DNA of 64,000 bases. Origin: Haloimpatiens lingqiaonensis (GTDB lineage: Bacteria > Bacillota > Clostridia > Clostridiales > Clostridiaceae). The first letter of the stretch is position 1. Each line of letters begins with the position of its first letter. The notes under the pieces were generated by a model that saw only the letters and a list, made by a program, of their open reading frames with translations, was not told where the DNA came from and made no database searches. The translations under genes and the position numbers were made by a program. The stretch covers positions 1 to 64,000 of the forward strand of contig NZ_CABDWS010000003.1 of assembly GCF_901447495.1 (NCBI RefSeq), read 5' to 3'. Positions 1 to 8,153 of the stretch are shown here, piece by piece.

Positions 1-30
1 CTATAATTGTATTTAAGCTAGTGTACTTTT

Positions 31-690
31 TTAATCTTCTGAAGCTTTAATATATTTTTTCCAATTTAAACTTATCTGAAACAAGCTAACTACATCCTGT
101 TCGTTGTATAGAAGTATTTTTTCTTTTTTTTCATCTGGCATTCTTTGAATATAATTACTATCTTTAACTATTTTACTGAAGGTTTTAGCTAAGTTCTGCC
201 CACCTATTACTTCTGTTTCCCTATTTATATTAAATTCTTTTTCCAAATTTTTAAGGCCTATACCAGAGCCTTTTTCCTTTTCATATTCCTTTTGCAAATC
301 TATTTCTTTAAAACTTTCCCTTATATTAAATTGGATACCACTTTTCTTAAATAAATAATCTATAACGGTAAAATCATTATTTCCTGCAAAAGTTACTATA
401 TATTTTTTATTTAAAGAGTTTTTCATTTTATTAAAATATCTCTCAGCAATATAAAGTACATCCTCTGCATCTCTTTTGTTCTCTATCATGTATTGATTTA
501 CTACTAGCTCCTCTGTGTCAGCATCATAATAGCTACATCCAAAAACTCCTACACAGATAGGCTTTTTATTTACACAATGCTCTAAATCAAAAAACAATGC
601 CTTCTTATAAAACTCTTCCCCATATCCTACAGGCAGAAGGAAACTGGTATCTTTCACGGATATCTTTTCTCTTTTTTCTCTTAAAATCAT
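31..690 (-). CDS. RNase H-fold exonuclease-like protein (YprB type)
   Basis: 219 residues. Three acidic motifs of the DEDD / YprB RNase H fold are visible: FFDLEH (D35, E37), a central NND (N105-D106) and YNEQD (Y195, D199). They would bind two metal ions for 3'-5' cleavage of nucleic acid; the substrate is unknown. There is no helicase or DNA-binding domain. The start overlaps the stop of the upstream HAD gene by 4 bases (ATGA), so the two are translationally coupled. A paralogue lies at 4303-5100. The fold is well supported, the cellular role is not. Confidence 0.72.
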   Translation of the reverse strand: MILREKREKISVKDTSFLLPVGYGEEFYKKALFFDLEHCVNKKPICVGVFGCSYYDADTEELVVNQYMIENKRDAEDVLYIAERYFNKMKNSLNKKYIVTFAGNNDFTVIDYLFKKSGIQFNIRESFKEIDLQKEYEKEKGSGIGLKNLEKEFNINRETEVIGGQNLAKTFSKIVKDSNYIQRMPDEKKEKILLYNEQDVVSLFQISLNWKKYIKASED

Positions 691-1430
691 TCTACCACTC
701 TTTCTATCAATGCTATATTTTCTCCTGTCATATTATAAACTACATCTTTTCTTTCCACTATTATGTTGGCTCTTTTCTTTATTTCATGGTTTTCTAATAC
801 CTTCGTAATAAGTTCCTTTGTGGGATTTATACATACAGGATATCCAACTAACTGAAACATGGAAAAATCTCCTGAAGTGTCTCCGTAAGCATAACTTTCA
901 TTTAAATCTATATTATATTTTTCTACGAAGTCCATTATTGCTTCCCTTTTACTTATACTATCCCACATAGGTGTAACTTCTCCTGTGTACACATCATTTT
1001 CTATAGTGTATACTGCTCCTCTATAATCATGGAATCCATGCTTTGATGCCATTTCCCTTACTAGTTCCACAGGACTTCCGGATATAGTTATAATTTTATG
1101 ACCTTTTTCTTTGTGCCATTTTATTCTATCTCTAGTGTAAGTATACACCCTATCTCCCTTTTGTTCTACTACCTTTTTTGCTATAAATTCTATTTGGGAT
1201 TTGTGCATGCCTTTTATTGCCTCTGTATATATGTTTGCCACTTTTAATAAATAATTATCATAATTTCCCTTTCTGTTATCCCACTTTAAATACTCTGGCC
1301 TTACCTCATTATACCATTTTTCTGCCTTTATTATCTCATATTTCACCAACTTCTTAAAGACCTCTGATATTAAACCTTCTCTGTATAGGGTACCATCTAT
1401 ATCAAAGAATGCTGCTATGTTTTTTTCCAT
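687..1430 (-). CDS. HAD-superfamily hydrolase, subclass IB (SerB-like)
   Basis: 247 residues from the ATG at 1430, which has GGAGAGGTGAT just upstream; the longer frame begins at a GTG inside that site. Motif I is FFDIDGT (D10 nucleophile, D12), motif II is TISGSP (S117) and motif III is YGDTSGD (D184, D188), with the lysine in SKREA. The helical cap after motif I and the overall layout fit HAD-IB phosphatases related to phosphoserine phosphatase. The substrate cannot be read from sequence. It is co-transcribed with the downstream RNase H-fold gene through a 4-base overlap. Confidence 0.82.
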   Translation of the reverse strand: MEKNIAAFFDIDGTLYREGLISEVFKKLVKYEIIKAEKWYNEVRPEYLKWDNRKGNYDNYLLKVANIYTEAIKGMHKSQIEFIAKKVVEQKGDRVYTYTRDRIKWHKEKGHKIITISGSPVELVREMASKHGFHDYRGAVYTIENDVYTGEVTPMWDSISKREAIMDFVEKYNIDLNESYAYGDTSGDFSMFQLVGYPVCINPTKELITKVLENHEIKKRANIIVERKDVVYNMTGENIALIERVVE

Positions 1431-1472
1431 ATTTATCACCTCTCCTAAATTATTTAATTGAAAACTTTAAAA

Positions 1473-1844
1473 CTATATTTTAGATACTATATAATTTTTT
1501 ATGGTATTTAATTGTGTTAAAGAAAGAGTGTAAAATTCACAACCTAGTAAAGTGTCACTTCCTTCATTTTTAACCCACTTAACTTCACATAAACACCAAA
1601 AGGATGGATTATCTCCTACCTTCATTAAAAAAGATATAAAATCACCTACATTAAGCTTAATAATGCTTTTAAAACATATTCCTGTTTCAGATATATTTAT
1701 AGCGCTTAAAATAGGTTTTTTTCCATCAAAATTTTTATATATACTCTTATTATTTACTAGTGGATAATATAAATCCTGTTTAAAATCCACTCGTATATAT
1801 TTTCTCTTTTCATAAGAATTTTTATTAATAAAATTAAAATTCAT
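1473..1844 (-). CDS. PilZ-domain protein, probable c-di-GMP receptor
   Basis: 123 residues from the ATG at 1844, which sits six bases after AGGAGGGG; the frame could extend 19 codons upstream without a ribosome site. The two PilZ signatures are present: RKYIR (RxxxR, R14 and R18) and NISETG (NxSxxG, N50, S52, G55), followed by a beta-barrel-like tract. PilZ domains bind cyclic di-GMP and relay it to motility, adhesion or envelope functions. No output domain is attached, so its partner is unknown. It is divergent from the feo operon and separated by 28 bases or more from the HAD gene. Confidence 0.82.
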   Translation of the reverse strand: MNFNFINKNSYEKRKYIRVDFKQDLYYPLVNNKSIYKNFDGKKPILSAINISETGICFKSIIKLNVGDFISFLMKVGDNPSFWCLCEVKWVKNEGSDTLLGCEFYTLSLTQLNTIKNYIVSKI

Positions 1845-1894
1845 GAATTCCCCTCCTAGTAAGTTTAATTCCCCTCTTACATTATAATATGGTA

Positions 1895-1950
1895 TTGACA
1901 AAAAATGAAGTTAATGATAATATTTCATTGAGAACTATTTTCATTCGCAT
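1895..1950 (+). promoter_or_regulatory. Candidate feoA promoter with Fur-like dyad
   Basis: A TTGACA (1895-1900) is followed 15 bases later by GATAAT (1916-1921). Directly downstream is a degenerate dyad, TGAGAA-CTA-TTTTCAT (about 1930-1945), resembling A+T-rich Fur boxes. An iron-responsive operator here fits the feo operon, but spacing and match are imperfect. Confidence 0.35.
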
Positions 1951-2070
1951 TTATTCAGTAAATATTACCATAATTTTATAGTGTATGAAAACAAATAATT
2001 ATGATTATGCTTGAATAAATACTTTAAAATATTATCTCATAATAAGAATCACTTAGAAGGAGGTTCTACT

Positions 2071-2295
2071 ATGTGTTTATGTGATTTAAAGCCTGGTAAA
2101 ATGGCTTATATTAATAATATTAATGGAAACGAAAAACTTACAAAAAGACTTTTAGCTTTAGGCTGTATCGAGGGTACTGAGGTAATGTTAAAAAGAACTG
2201 CCCCTTTAGGAGATCCTATAATAATTAATTTTAGAGGTTTTGACTTAGCCATAAGGAAAAAAGATGCTAAAAATATAATAGTTAAGGAGGGCTAA
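2071..2295 (+). CDS. feoA: FeoA, ferrous iron transport accessory protein
   Basis: 74 residues from the ATG at 2071, seven bases after AAGGAGG; an upstream in-frame ATG at 2011 lacks a ribosome site. The SH3-like FeoA fold shows LKPGKMAYI, RLLALGCIEGTEV and DPIIINFRGFDLAIRKKDA. FeoA is a small cytoplasmic protein that acts with FeoB in Fe(II) uptake. The feoB ribosome site (AAGGAGG) overlaps the end of this gene and only 7 bases separate the two reading frames. Confidence 0.92.
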   Translation: MCLCDLKPGKMAYINNINGNEKLTKRLLALGCIEGTEVMLKRTAPLGDPIIINFRGFDLAIRKKDAKNIIVKEG

Positions 2296-2302
2296 GCATC
2301 AA

Positions 2303-4066
2303 ATGTTTACTGCAGCTTTAGTAGGTAACCCAAATGTAGGTAAAACTACTCTTTTTAACACATTAACTGGCTCTAACCAATATGTGGGAAATTGGGCTGG
2401 TGTCACTGTGGATAAAAAAGAAGGTTTTTTAAATTCTAATTTTAAAATAGTAGATTTACCAGGAATATATGCCATGGATACTTTTTCAAATGAAGAAAAG
2501 GTATCAAAGGAATTTTTACTAAATGGAAATGTAGATGTTATTATAAATATAGTAGATGCTTCAAATTTAAATAGAAATTTATACTTAACTACTCAATTAA
2601 AGGAATTTAACATACCCATTATATTAGTTTTAAATATGATTGACGTAGCTGAAGCTAAGGGAATAGAAATAAATTATTCTGCCCTATCTAAAAAGCTAGG
2701 AGTTATGGTAATACCTATATCCGCTTCTAAAAATAAGGGAATAGATATTGTAAAAAATGCTCTTTTAGATTATAGCTTTAAAGATTATATCGGAAATTCA
2801 ATTTTAACTTTTAAGAGTGAAAAAGAAACCTATGAATATATAGAAGGTGTTTTAACTGAATGTACTAAAACTAAATTCAATAATACTGAAACTATATCAG
2901 AAAAAATTGATAAGGTATTACTTCATAAATTTTTATCCTATCCCATTTTTCTGATTATATTTTTTCTTATATTTAAGTTTACATTTAGTTGGGTTGGACA
3001 ACCTCTATCTGATTTGCTTGATGAAGGTTTAAACGAAGTTTTAATCCCTAAACTGGGTTCCTTATTATCTAATTCAAGCCCATGGTTTAAATCCTTGTTG
3101 TTAGATGGTATTGTATCTGGTGTAGGTTCTGTTGTAGTATTTTTACCAGTTATACTGGCTCTATTTGTAGGAATATCTTTTCTAGAAGATAGTGGCTATA
3201 TGGCAAGAGCTGCTTTTATAATGGACAAGTTCATGAGAGCCATGGGGCTTTCTGGCAAGGCCTTTATACCTCTTGTGGTAGGCTTTGGATGTTCTGTACC
3301 TGGTATAATGTCTGCTAGAACCTTAGAAAGTGAAAAGGATAGAAAATTAACGGCCCTTTTAGTTCCTTTAATGTCTTGTAATGCTAGATTGCCAGTGTAC
3401 GCACTTATATCATCAATATTTTTCCCTGGCAAACAAACAGCCGTTATATTTATACTGTATTTTATAGGTATTTTTCTTTCTTTTATAATAGGTCTTATAT
3501 TTAAAAATACTCTATTTAAGAAAGATGAAGAACCTTTTTTAATAGAATTACCTGAATATAAAATGCCTGAACCTAAAAACCTATTAATTCATACTTGGGA
3601 TAAGGGTAAGGGTTTTCTAAAAAAAGCTGGTACAATAATATTTTCAATTTCAATTATGGTTTGGCTTTTATCAAACTTTAATTTTAACGGTATGACAGAT
3701 ATAAACAATAGCTTCTTAGCTTCTATAGGAAGATTTTTGTCACCTATATTTAAACCTCTTGGTTTTGGAACTTGGGAAACCTCAGTTTCACTACTTACTG
3801 GTCTTATGGCTAAAGAAGTAATTGTAGGAAGCATGGGTGTAATATATGGCGGAGATTTAACCTCCATATTGCCTTCATACTTTACTCCACTGTCTGCATT
3901 CAGCTTTTTAGTATTTGTTCTTTTATATACCCCTTGCATTTCTACTGTAGTAATTATGCGAAAGGAATATGGAAGAAGAATGGCTGTTTTCTCAGTAGTC
4001 TACCAAATGACACTAGCATGGTTTATTTCATTTTTAGTTTTTAATGTAGGAAAACTATTTTTTTAA
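2303..4066 (+). CDS. feoB: FeoB, ferrous iron transporter with G-protein domain
   Basis: 587 residues, the short clostridial form (the E. coli protein is about 770). The N-terminal GTPase has G1 GNPNVGKT (8-15), G3 DLPG (51-54), G4 NMID (111-114) and G5 SAS (140-142). From about residue 210 come the transmembrane Gate regions, including PLVVGFGCSVPG and the LMAKEVIVG segment. It sits in the membrane and imports Fe(II), the main iron source for an anaerobe. Middle gene of feoA-feoB-Cys-rich partner; probably iron-repressed. Confidence 0.95.
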   Translation: MFTAALVGNPNVGKTTLFNTLTGSNQYVGNWAGVTVDKKEGFLNSNFKIVDLPGIYAMDTFSNEEKVSKEFLLNGNVDVIINIVDASNLNRNLYLTTQLKEFNIPIILVLNMIDVAEAKGIEINYSALSKKLGVMVIPISASKNKGIDIVKNALLDYSFKDYIGNSILTFKSEKETYEYIEGVLTECTKTKFNNTETISEKIDKVLLHKFLSYPIFLIIFFLIFKFTFSWVGQPLSDLLDEGLNEVLIPKLGSLLSNSSPWFKSLLLDGIVSGVGSVVVFLPVILALFVGISFLEDSGYMARAAFIMDKFMRAMGLSGKAFIPLVVGFGCSVPGIMSARTLESEKDRKLTALLVPLMSCNARLPVYALISSIFFPGKQTAVIFILYFIGIFLSFIIGLIFKNTLFKKDEEPFLIELPEYKMPEPKNLLIHTWDKGKGFLKKAGTIIFSISIMVWLLSNFNFNGMTDINNSFLASIGRFLSPIFKPLGFGTWETSVSLLTGLMAKEVIVGSMGVIYGGDLTSILPSYFTPLSAFSFLVFVLLYTPCISTVVIMRKEYGRRMAVFSVVYQMTLAWFISFLVFNVGKLFF

Positions 4067-4085
4067 CAGTAAACGAGGTGTTTTT

Positions 4086-4253
4086 ATGGAGATATTAATA
4101 ACATTAGCACTGATATCTATAGCTTTTTATTTCTTATATAAAAGCATAAGAAATAAAGCCAAAGGAAAATGTGACTGTAGTTCCTGCTCTTCCCATTGTC
4201 CTTATTATGATAATAAACTTAAGGAAGAACAGAAAAAAAATCATAAAGAATAG
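4086..4253 (+). CDS. FeoB-associated Cys-rich membrane protein
   Basis: 55 residues, start ATG at 4086 after a modest GAGGTG site, 19 bases after feoB. An N-terminal membrane helix (about residues 3-19, ILITLALISIAFYFLY) is followed by a basic linker and the cluster CDCSSCSSHCP, then a charged tail. This layout matches the small FeoB-associated Cys-rich proteins of Firmicutes, thought to assist FeoB at the membrane, perhaps by handling metal. Position and composition support the call. Confidence 0.85.
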   Translation: MEILITLALISIAFYFLYKSIRNKAKGKCDCSSCSSHCPYYDNKLKEEQKKNHKE

Positions 4254-4256
4254 TTT

Positions 4257-4304
4257 AAAGCCAGATCTGGTCTCTAAATAATTTTAGTAACCTTTTCTGG
4301 CTTT
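4257..4304. terminator. Inverted repeat between convergent feo operon and RNase H gene
   Basis: AAAGCCAGA (4257-4265) pairs with TCTGGCTTT (4296-4304); the long loop contains a smaller palindrome, CCAGATCTGG. No strong T-run follows on either side. It reaches the stop codon of the minus-strand gene. Probable bidirectional terminator. Confidence 0.5.
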
Positions 4305-5100
4305 AATGTATATTGTTCAATATATTTAATATATTCTTTTTATCAACTCTACCTTTATTAAGCATGTTAATTATTTTATGTGCTTGTTTTCTTTTCATTC
4401 TATGAAAATTGCATTCTATGCATATTTCATTCTTATTTAAAAGAAATTTTAAATAATCTATTTGTCTATTATTTGCCAAATTACTCCTTATCAATCTAGA
4501 ATCTTCATCTATTTTATATACTAAATTGAATAAATAAGGTAAATTTAAAACGTCCTCGTAATTATGAAGAAGTATCGTATCTCTTATTTTTTCGTCCCCT
4601 GTATTTAAAAATTTATTATACATATGAACACTTTCTTCTCCATTAATATTATCCTTTCGCTGTATGCCCACAAATCTTTCTACAGTTTTTAAATTGCACC
4701 TTTCCATGCCTAATTGCTCATAGTATGGTCTTATTATTCTATATAAATCCACATGATAAATAGGTGTGTTAAAGTTTATTAAATACCTGTCCATTCTTTT
4801 AGTAATAAAAGGTTCATCAAAAGCAATACCGTTATATGAACACCACCTTGAAAAATTCTCCACTTCTTCTTTAAATTTAATTAGTATACTATTTTCTTCA
4901 TTTAACTGTTCTGCAAAATATTGCTTTACTTTAAATCTACTATTATCTAGAAAGTAACCTATGGATATTAACATTATACTATCTCTATCCTTGTCAAAAC
5001 CTGTGGTTTCAATATCATAATAACACATATTCATCATGGAGTATTTCTCTATTATACTCTTGTCTATATGAATTTCAGCTTCATATTCCCTAATAATCAT
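4303..5100 (-). CDS. RNase H-fold exonuclease-like protein (second YprB-type copy)
   Basis: 265 residues; the start at 5100 has AAGGAG eight bases upstream. Catalytic-type motifs are YYDIETTGFD (D29, E31), YNGIAFDEPFI (N90, D95) and HNYEDV (H179, D183), the arrangement of DEDD-type 3'-5' exonucleases of the YprB family. The C-terminal 60 residues are basic and Cys/His-containing (ICIECNFHRMKRKQAHK), possibly for nucleic acid binding. It resembles the protein at 31-690 in fold but is not a close copy. Monocistronic between the feo operon and argS. The substrate is unknown. Confidence 0.75.
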   Translation of the reverse strand: MIIREYEAEIHIDKSIIEKYSMMNMCYYDIETTGFDKDRDSIMLISIGYFLDNSRFKVKQYFAEQLNEENSILIKFKEEVENFSRWCSYNGIAFDEPFITKRMDRYLINFNTPIYHVDLYRIIRPYYEQLGMERCNLKTVERFVGIQRKDNINGEESVHMYNKFLNTGDEKIRDTILLHNYEDVLNLPYLFNLVYKIDEDSRLIRSNLANNRQIDYLKFLLNKNEICIECNFHRMKRKQAHKIINMLNKGRVDKKNILNILNNIH

Positions 5101-5151
5101 AATTGACTCCTTAAAAATTTTTGTGAAATAATTTTCAAATATATTTATGCA

Positions 5152-5215
5152 GCCACTAACTACTGCTATCTCTAACCCTCTTGTGAAGTAAAGATAGCAG
5201 CAGCTAAGCCACCTT
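5152..5215. repeat. Imperfect stem-loop, related to the one at 22915-23019
   Basis: AACTACTGCTATCT (about 5158-5171) faces AGATAGCAGCAGCT (about 5192-5205) across a short loop, with two A-C mismatches. The flanks and loop resemble the larger hairpin downstream of brnQ and upstream of addB (TATCTC near the first arm, GAAG in the loop, GCAGCTA at the end). It could terminate argS transcription, although no T-run follows. Confidence 0.45.
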
Positions 5216-5247
5216 ATAATAATTTATATATTTCAGTTAAAAATCAA

Positions 5248-6939
5248 CTACATCTTTTCTACTGTAGAAATTCCTAATAAATTTAAAGCATTTCCTATAA
5301 CTGTACATGTAGCTTCAACCATTTTCAATCTAGCATTCTTAGTTTCTTCATCCTTTGCATTGGCAATGCTGTGAGAATTATAGAATTTATTGAAGGCTTT
5401 AGCCACATCCACTACATATCTAGTAACTATAGAAGGTTCTAATTTCTCTATAGAATTATCTATAGCATCCTTGAATCCACCTAAAAGCTTGATTAACTCA
5501 AATTCTTCCTTAGAATTCAACTTAGAGTAATCTACTTCTGAAGAAGCATTTCCTAATTTTCTTAATATACTCTTACCTCTTGCATAAGTGTATTGAACAT
5601 AAGGACCAGTTTCTCCATCAAAGTTAAGCATTTCTTTCCAATCGAATACTATATCCCTTTCCCTGTTGTTCTTTAAATAGGTAAATATAACTGCACCTAT
5701 TCCTATTTTTTTTGCAACCTCTTCTTTATTTTCTAGTTCAGGGTTTTTAGCATCTATTACTTCAAGAGTCTTTGTAACTGCTTCATTTAGTAAATCCTCA
5801 AGGAAAATAACTTCTCCTTTTCTTGTAGAAAGCTTTCTATCAGAAAATTTTACAAGACCGAAACCTACATGAACACAATCCTTAGCCCATTCATTTCCCA
5901 TAAGCTTTAATGTAGTGAATATTTGCTTAAAGTGAAGAGCCTGTGGTGTTCCAACTACATATATATTTTTGTAGAAATCATAAGTTTTCTTTCTATAAAT
6001 GGCAGCAGCTAAATCTCTTGTAGCATATATAGTAGCACCATCAGATTTTTTTACAATACATGGTGGCATGTTATATTCATCAAGCATTACAACTTTAGCT
6101 CCATTACTTTCTGTAAGGATTCCCTTGCTATCTATTTCCTCTACTACAGCCTCCATTTTATCATTGTAGAAGCTCTCTCCTGCATAAGAGTCAAATTCCA
6201 CTCCTAAAATGTCATAAACCTTACTAAACTCTTTTAAGCTTAAGTCTCTAAATCTTCTCCAAAGAGCTGTTTCCTCTTCTGCTCCGTCCTCAAGCTTTTT
6301 AAAATATGCTCTTCCTTCATCATCTAATGAAGGATCCTTTTCTGCCTCATGGTGGAATTTTACATAAATTCTTAAAAGCTCTTTTATTGGCTCTTTTTCC
6401 AAAGCTTCTTCATTTCCCCATCTCTTATATGCAGAAATTAATTTTCCAAATTGAGTTCCCCAGTCACCTAAGTGATTTATTCTAACCACATCATAACCTT
6501 GTGAGGATAATATTTTATAAAGTGAATTTCCTATAACTGTAGTAAATAAATGTCCTACGTGGAAAGGCTTTGCTATGTTAGGAGATGAATACTCAACTAC
6601 TACCTTTTTACCTTGTCCTTCATTTGAAACTCCATAGTTTTCTCCCTGATTTAATACTTTTTCTACAATGTCCTTAGCTACATTGCTTTTTTCTAAAAAG
6701 AAATTTAAATAAGGTCCTAAATTTTCTACCTTTTCAAATCCCTCATTATCTATTTTATCTTTAAGCTCTTCTGCTATTAAATTTGGAGCTTTCCTAAAAG
6801 TTTTTGCCAATTTGAAACATGGAAATGCATAGTCCCCCATATCTGACTTTGGTGGTATTTCAATTAAAGCCATTATATCTTCTATTTCCATATCTACATG
6901 AGCTTTTATTTTTTCTGCAACATAATTTTTATAATCCAT
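5248..6939 (-). CDS. argS: Arginyl-tRNA synthetase
   Basis: 563 residues from the ATG at 6939, eight bases after GGAGG; the frame runs on upstream into the leader but without a start signal. Class I synthetase: HVGH (127-130) is the HIGH motif, in the context [14 protein letters not shown] typical of ArgRS; the N-terminal Add-1 domain covers about residues 1-100 and the C-terminal anticodon domain contains the DALR-type region with [14 protein letters not shown]. It charges tRNA-Arg in the cytoplasm. A T-box leader controls expression. Single-gene transcript. Confidence 0.97.
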   Translation of the reverse strand: MDYKNYVAEKIKAHVDMEIEDIMALIEIPPKSDMGDYAFPCFKLAKTFRKAPNLIAEELKDKIDNEGFEKVENLGPYLNFFLEKSNVAKDIVEKVLNQGENYGVSNEGQGKKVVVEYSSPNIAKPFHVGHLFTTVIGNSLYKILSSQGYDVVRINHLGDWGTQFGKLISAYKRWGNEEALEKEPIKELLRIYVKFHHEAEKDPSLDDEGRAYFKKLEDGAEEETALWRRFRDLSLKEFSKVYDILGVEFDSYAGESFYNDKMEAVVEEIDSKGILTESNGAKVVMLDEYNMPPCIVKKSDGATIYATRDLAAAIYRKKTYDFYKNIYVVGTPQALHFKQIFTTLKLMGNEWAKDCVHVGFGLVKFSDRKLSTRKGEVIFLEDLLNEAVTKTLEVIDAKNPELENKEEVAKKIGIGAVIFTYLKNNRERDIVFDWKEMLNFDGETGPYVQYTYARGKSILRKLGNASSEVDYSKLNSKEEFELIKLLGGFKDAIDNSIEKLEPSIVTRYVVDVAKAFNKFYNSHSIANAKDEETKNARLKMVEATCTVIGNALNLLGISTVEKM

Positions 6940-6984
6940 AGATTTTACCTCCATTTTAAAATTTATATAAATTAAACAAATATA

Positions 6985-7235
6985 AAAATCCGTCCCTACA
7001 CTACTGTAGAGACGGAATATCCGCGGTACCACTCTAGTTGACTAATAAATTAGTCCACTTAAAAATTTAACGCTTAATGCGACTTACCCTACTAAGAATA
7101 CCAATTCTTTTTAGGCAGCTTCTCCAAGGTTCTCTTCCTTTTTTATCTTCTACAGGTCTCACACCATCTCCTGCTCGCTTGAAGTTAGATTAAAAAAGTA
7201 CTCTCCTCTTCACAGAATTTATATATTGGAATTTA
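6985..7235 (-). promoter_or_regulatory. T-box leader of argS with intrinsic terminator
   Basis: On the minus strand the leader carries GAGAGTA (stem I base), a distal loop near GGAGATGGTG, the T-box core AGAGTGGTACCGCGG (7021-7035) and a terminator in which CCGTCTCTACA pairs with TGTAGGGACGG (6990-7015), followed by ATTTTTAT. Uncharged tRNA would pair with the T-box bulge and block the terminator. In the likely specifier loop the sequence GGAAGAGAACC (about 7129-7138) offers AGA, an arginine codon, which fits argS. The specifier assignment is by eye. Confidence 0.93.
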
Positions 7236-7241
7236 CACTAC

Positions 7242-7271
7242 ATTATATTACCACATATGAACTTTTGTCAA
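7242..7271 (-). promoter_or_regulatory. Consensus vegetative promoter for argS
   Basis: Minus-strand TTGACA (7266-7271), an 18-base spacer and TATAAT (7242-7247) form a perfect-hexamer sigma-A promoter. Predicted transcription start is near 7235, immediately before the T-box stem I. Confidence 0.85.
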
Positions 7272-7308
7272 GGACTATTTAGTACTTTCATTAAATGGCT
7301 ATTTAAAA

Positions 7309-7653
7309 TTATTCATTAAAGCTCTTTTTTACAAATTCCGCTAAAGAATTCATGCCTCTACTACAGCTATTATTTTTGCATACATATGTGGTAACTTTAT
7401 TGTTTATTTTATTATAATCTTTAATATAAGAAATTATATTTGAAATTTCTTCATTTCCATCATATACTATGGTACTGGTAAATGGCAAAAATCTCTTGTT
7501 AATCTCACCTAATATGTCTTTTACATCTTTATCTTCCTTCTGACCACATATAACAATCTCTCTACCGCCTTCTTTAGCATACATAATTGCCATATTAAAG
7601 AAATTATACAAACTTGGATTAGAATTTACTTTTCCTCCAAAGCATTTAAACAT
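7309..7653 (-). pseudogene. C-terminal remnant of a YyaL/DUF255 thioredoxin-domain protein
   Basis: 114 residues that resemble only the far C-terminus of the roughly 680-residue YyaL (spermatogenesis-associated 20 type) proteins: a GREIVICGQKED tract, NKRFLPF, and the closing TYVCKNNSC motif. The N-terminal thioredoxin domain and the helical barrel are missing, and no matching segment is visible upstream. The ATG at 7653 has no ribosome site. Best read as the decayed tail of a deleted gene. A free-standing small protein is less likely. Confidence 0.65.
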
Positions 7654-7883
7654 TTGATTTACTTTATTTTTAAATTAGTTTATGATGGTTTTTATGCTAC
7701 ATAAATTATGATAAACATGGCATTTTACGAATCTGGTAATTAATTATGTAGTCTACTAAAAAACTTAAAAAACAAAAAAATTTCTTCACTTATACTCATA
7801 CACTAACATATACTAATTAGTAGTGGTATCCTCATATAATTTCATTCTTCTTTTGTACTTATTATAAGTAAAGGAGGGATACT

Positions 7884-8105
7884 ATGAGCCATAAACATCA
7901 TGATTGTTGCAACTGCTGTTGCGACCCTTGCAGATGCAATAGTTGCCAATGTGATCCATGTAGATGCAGGCCTTCTTGCAACTGCGGTCCATATAGTGGT
8001 TTTCCATTTTTAGGACTAGGCGGCCAAGGATGTTTTAACAACTGTGGACGCAGCAGTGGACTATGTTGGATATTACTACTTTTAGCTTTATGTGGACGCC
8101 GCTAA
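7884..8105 (+). CDS. Cys-rich small protein, spore-coat type
   Basis: 73 residues with a strong AGGAGGG site. The first half is a run of Cys pairs and triplets spaced by Asp, Pro, Arg and Asn (CDPCRC occurs twice), followed by a Gly/Phe stretch and a short hydrophobic tail, CWILLLLALCG. Such proteins usually cross-link into spore outer layers; that role is inferred from composition and from similar genes at 42610-43346. A CATATAAT tract about 50 bases upstream could be a late sporulation -10 element, but no -35 is clear. Single gene with its own terminator. Confidence 0.7.
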   Translation: MSHKHHDCCNCCCDPCRCNSCQCDPCRCRPSCNCGPYSGFPFLGLGGQGCFNNCGRSSGLCWILLLLALCGRR

Positions 8106-8125
8106 ATTATAATGATATATAAAAG

Positions 8126-8145
8126 GGGAAGCTTCTGAGCTTCCC
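8126..8145. terminator. Hairpin between convergent genes
   Basis: GGGAAGCT (8126-8133), loop TCTG, AGCTTCCC (8138-8145): eight perfect pairs. A T-rich tract follows in the plus direction and TTTTATAT in the minus direction, so it can serve both genes. Confidence 0.85.
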
Positions 8146-8153
8146 TGATTTGA

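Noticed and set aside
3196-3939. Antisense open frames inside feoB
   Set aside because: They mirror a strongly recognised gene and have no ribosome sites or known domains.
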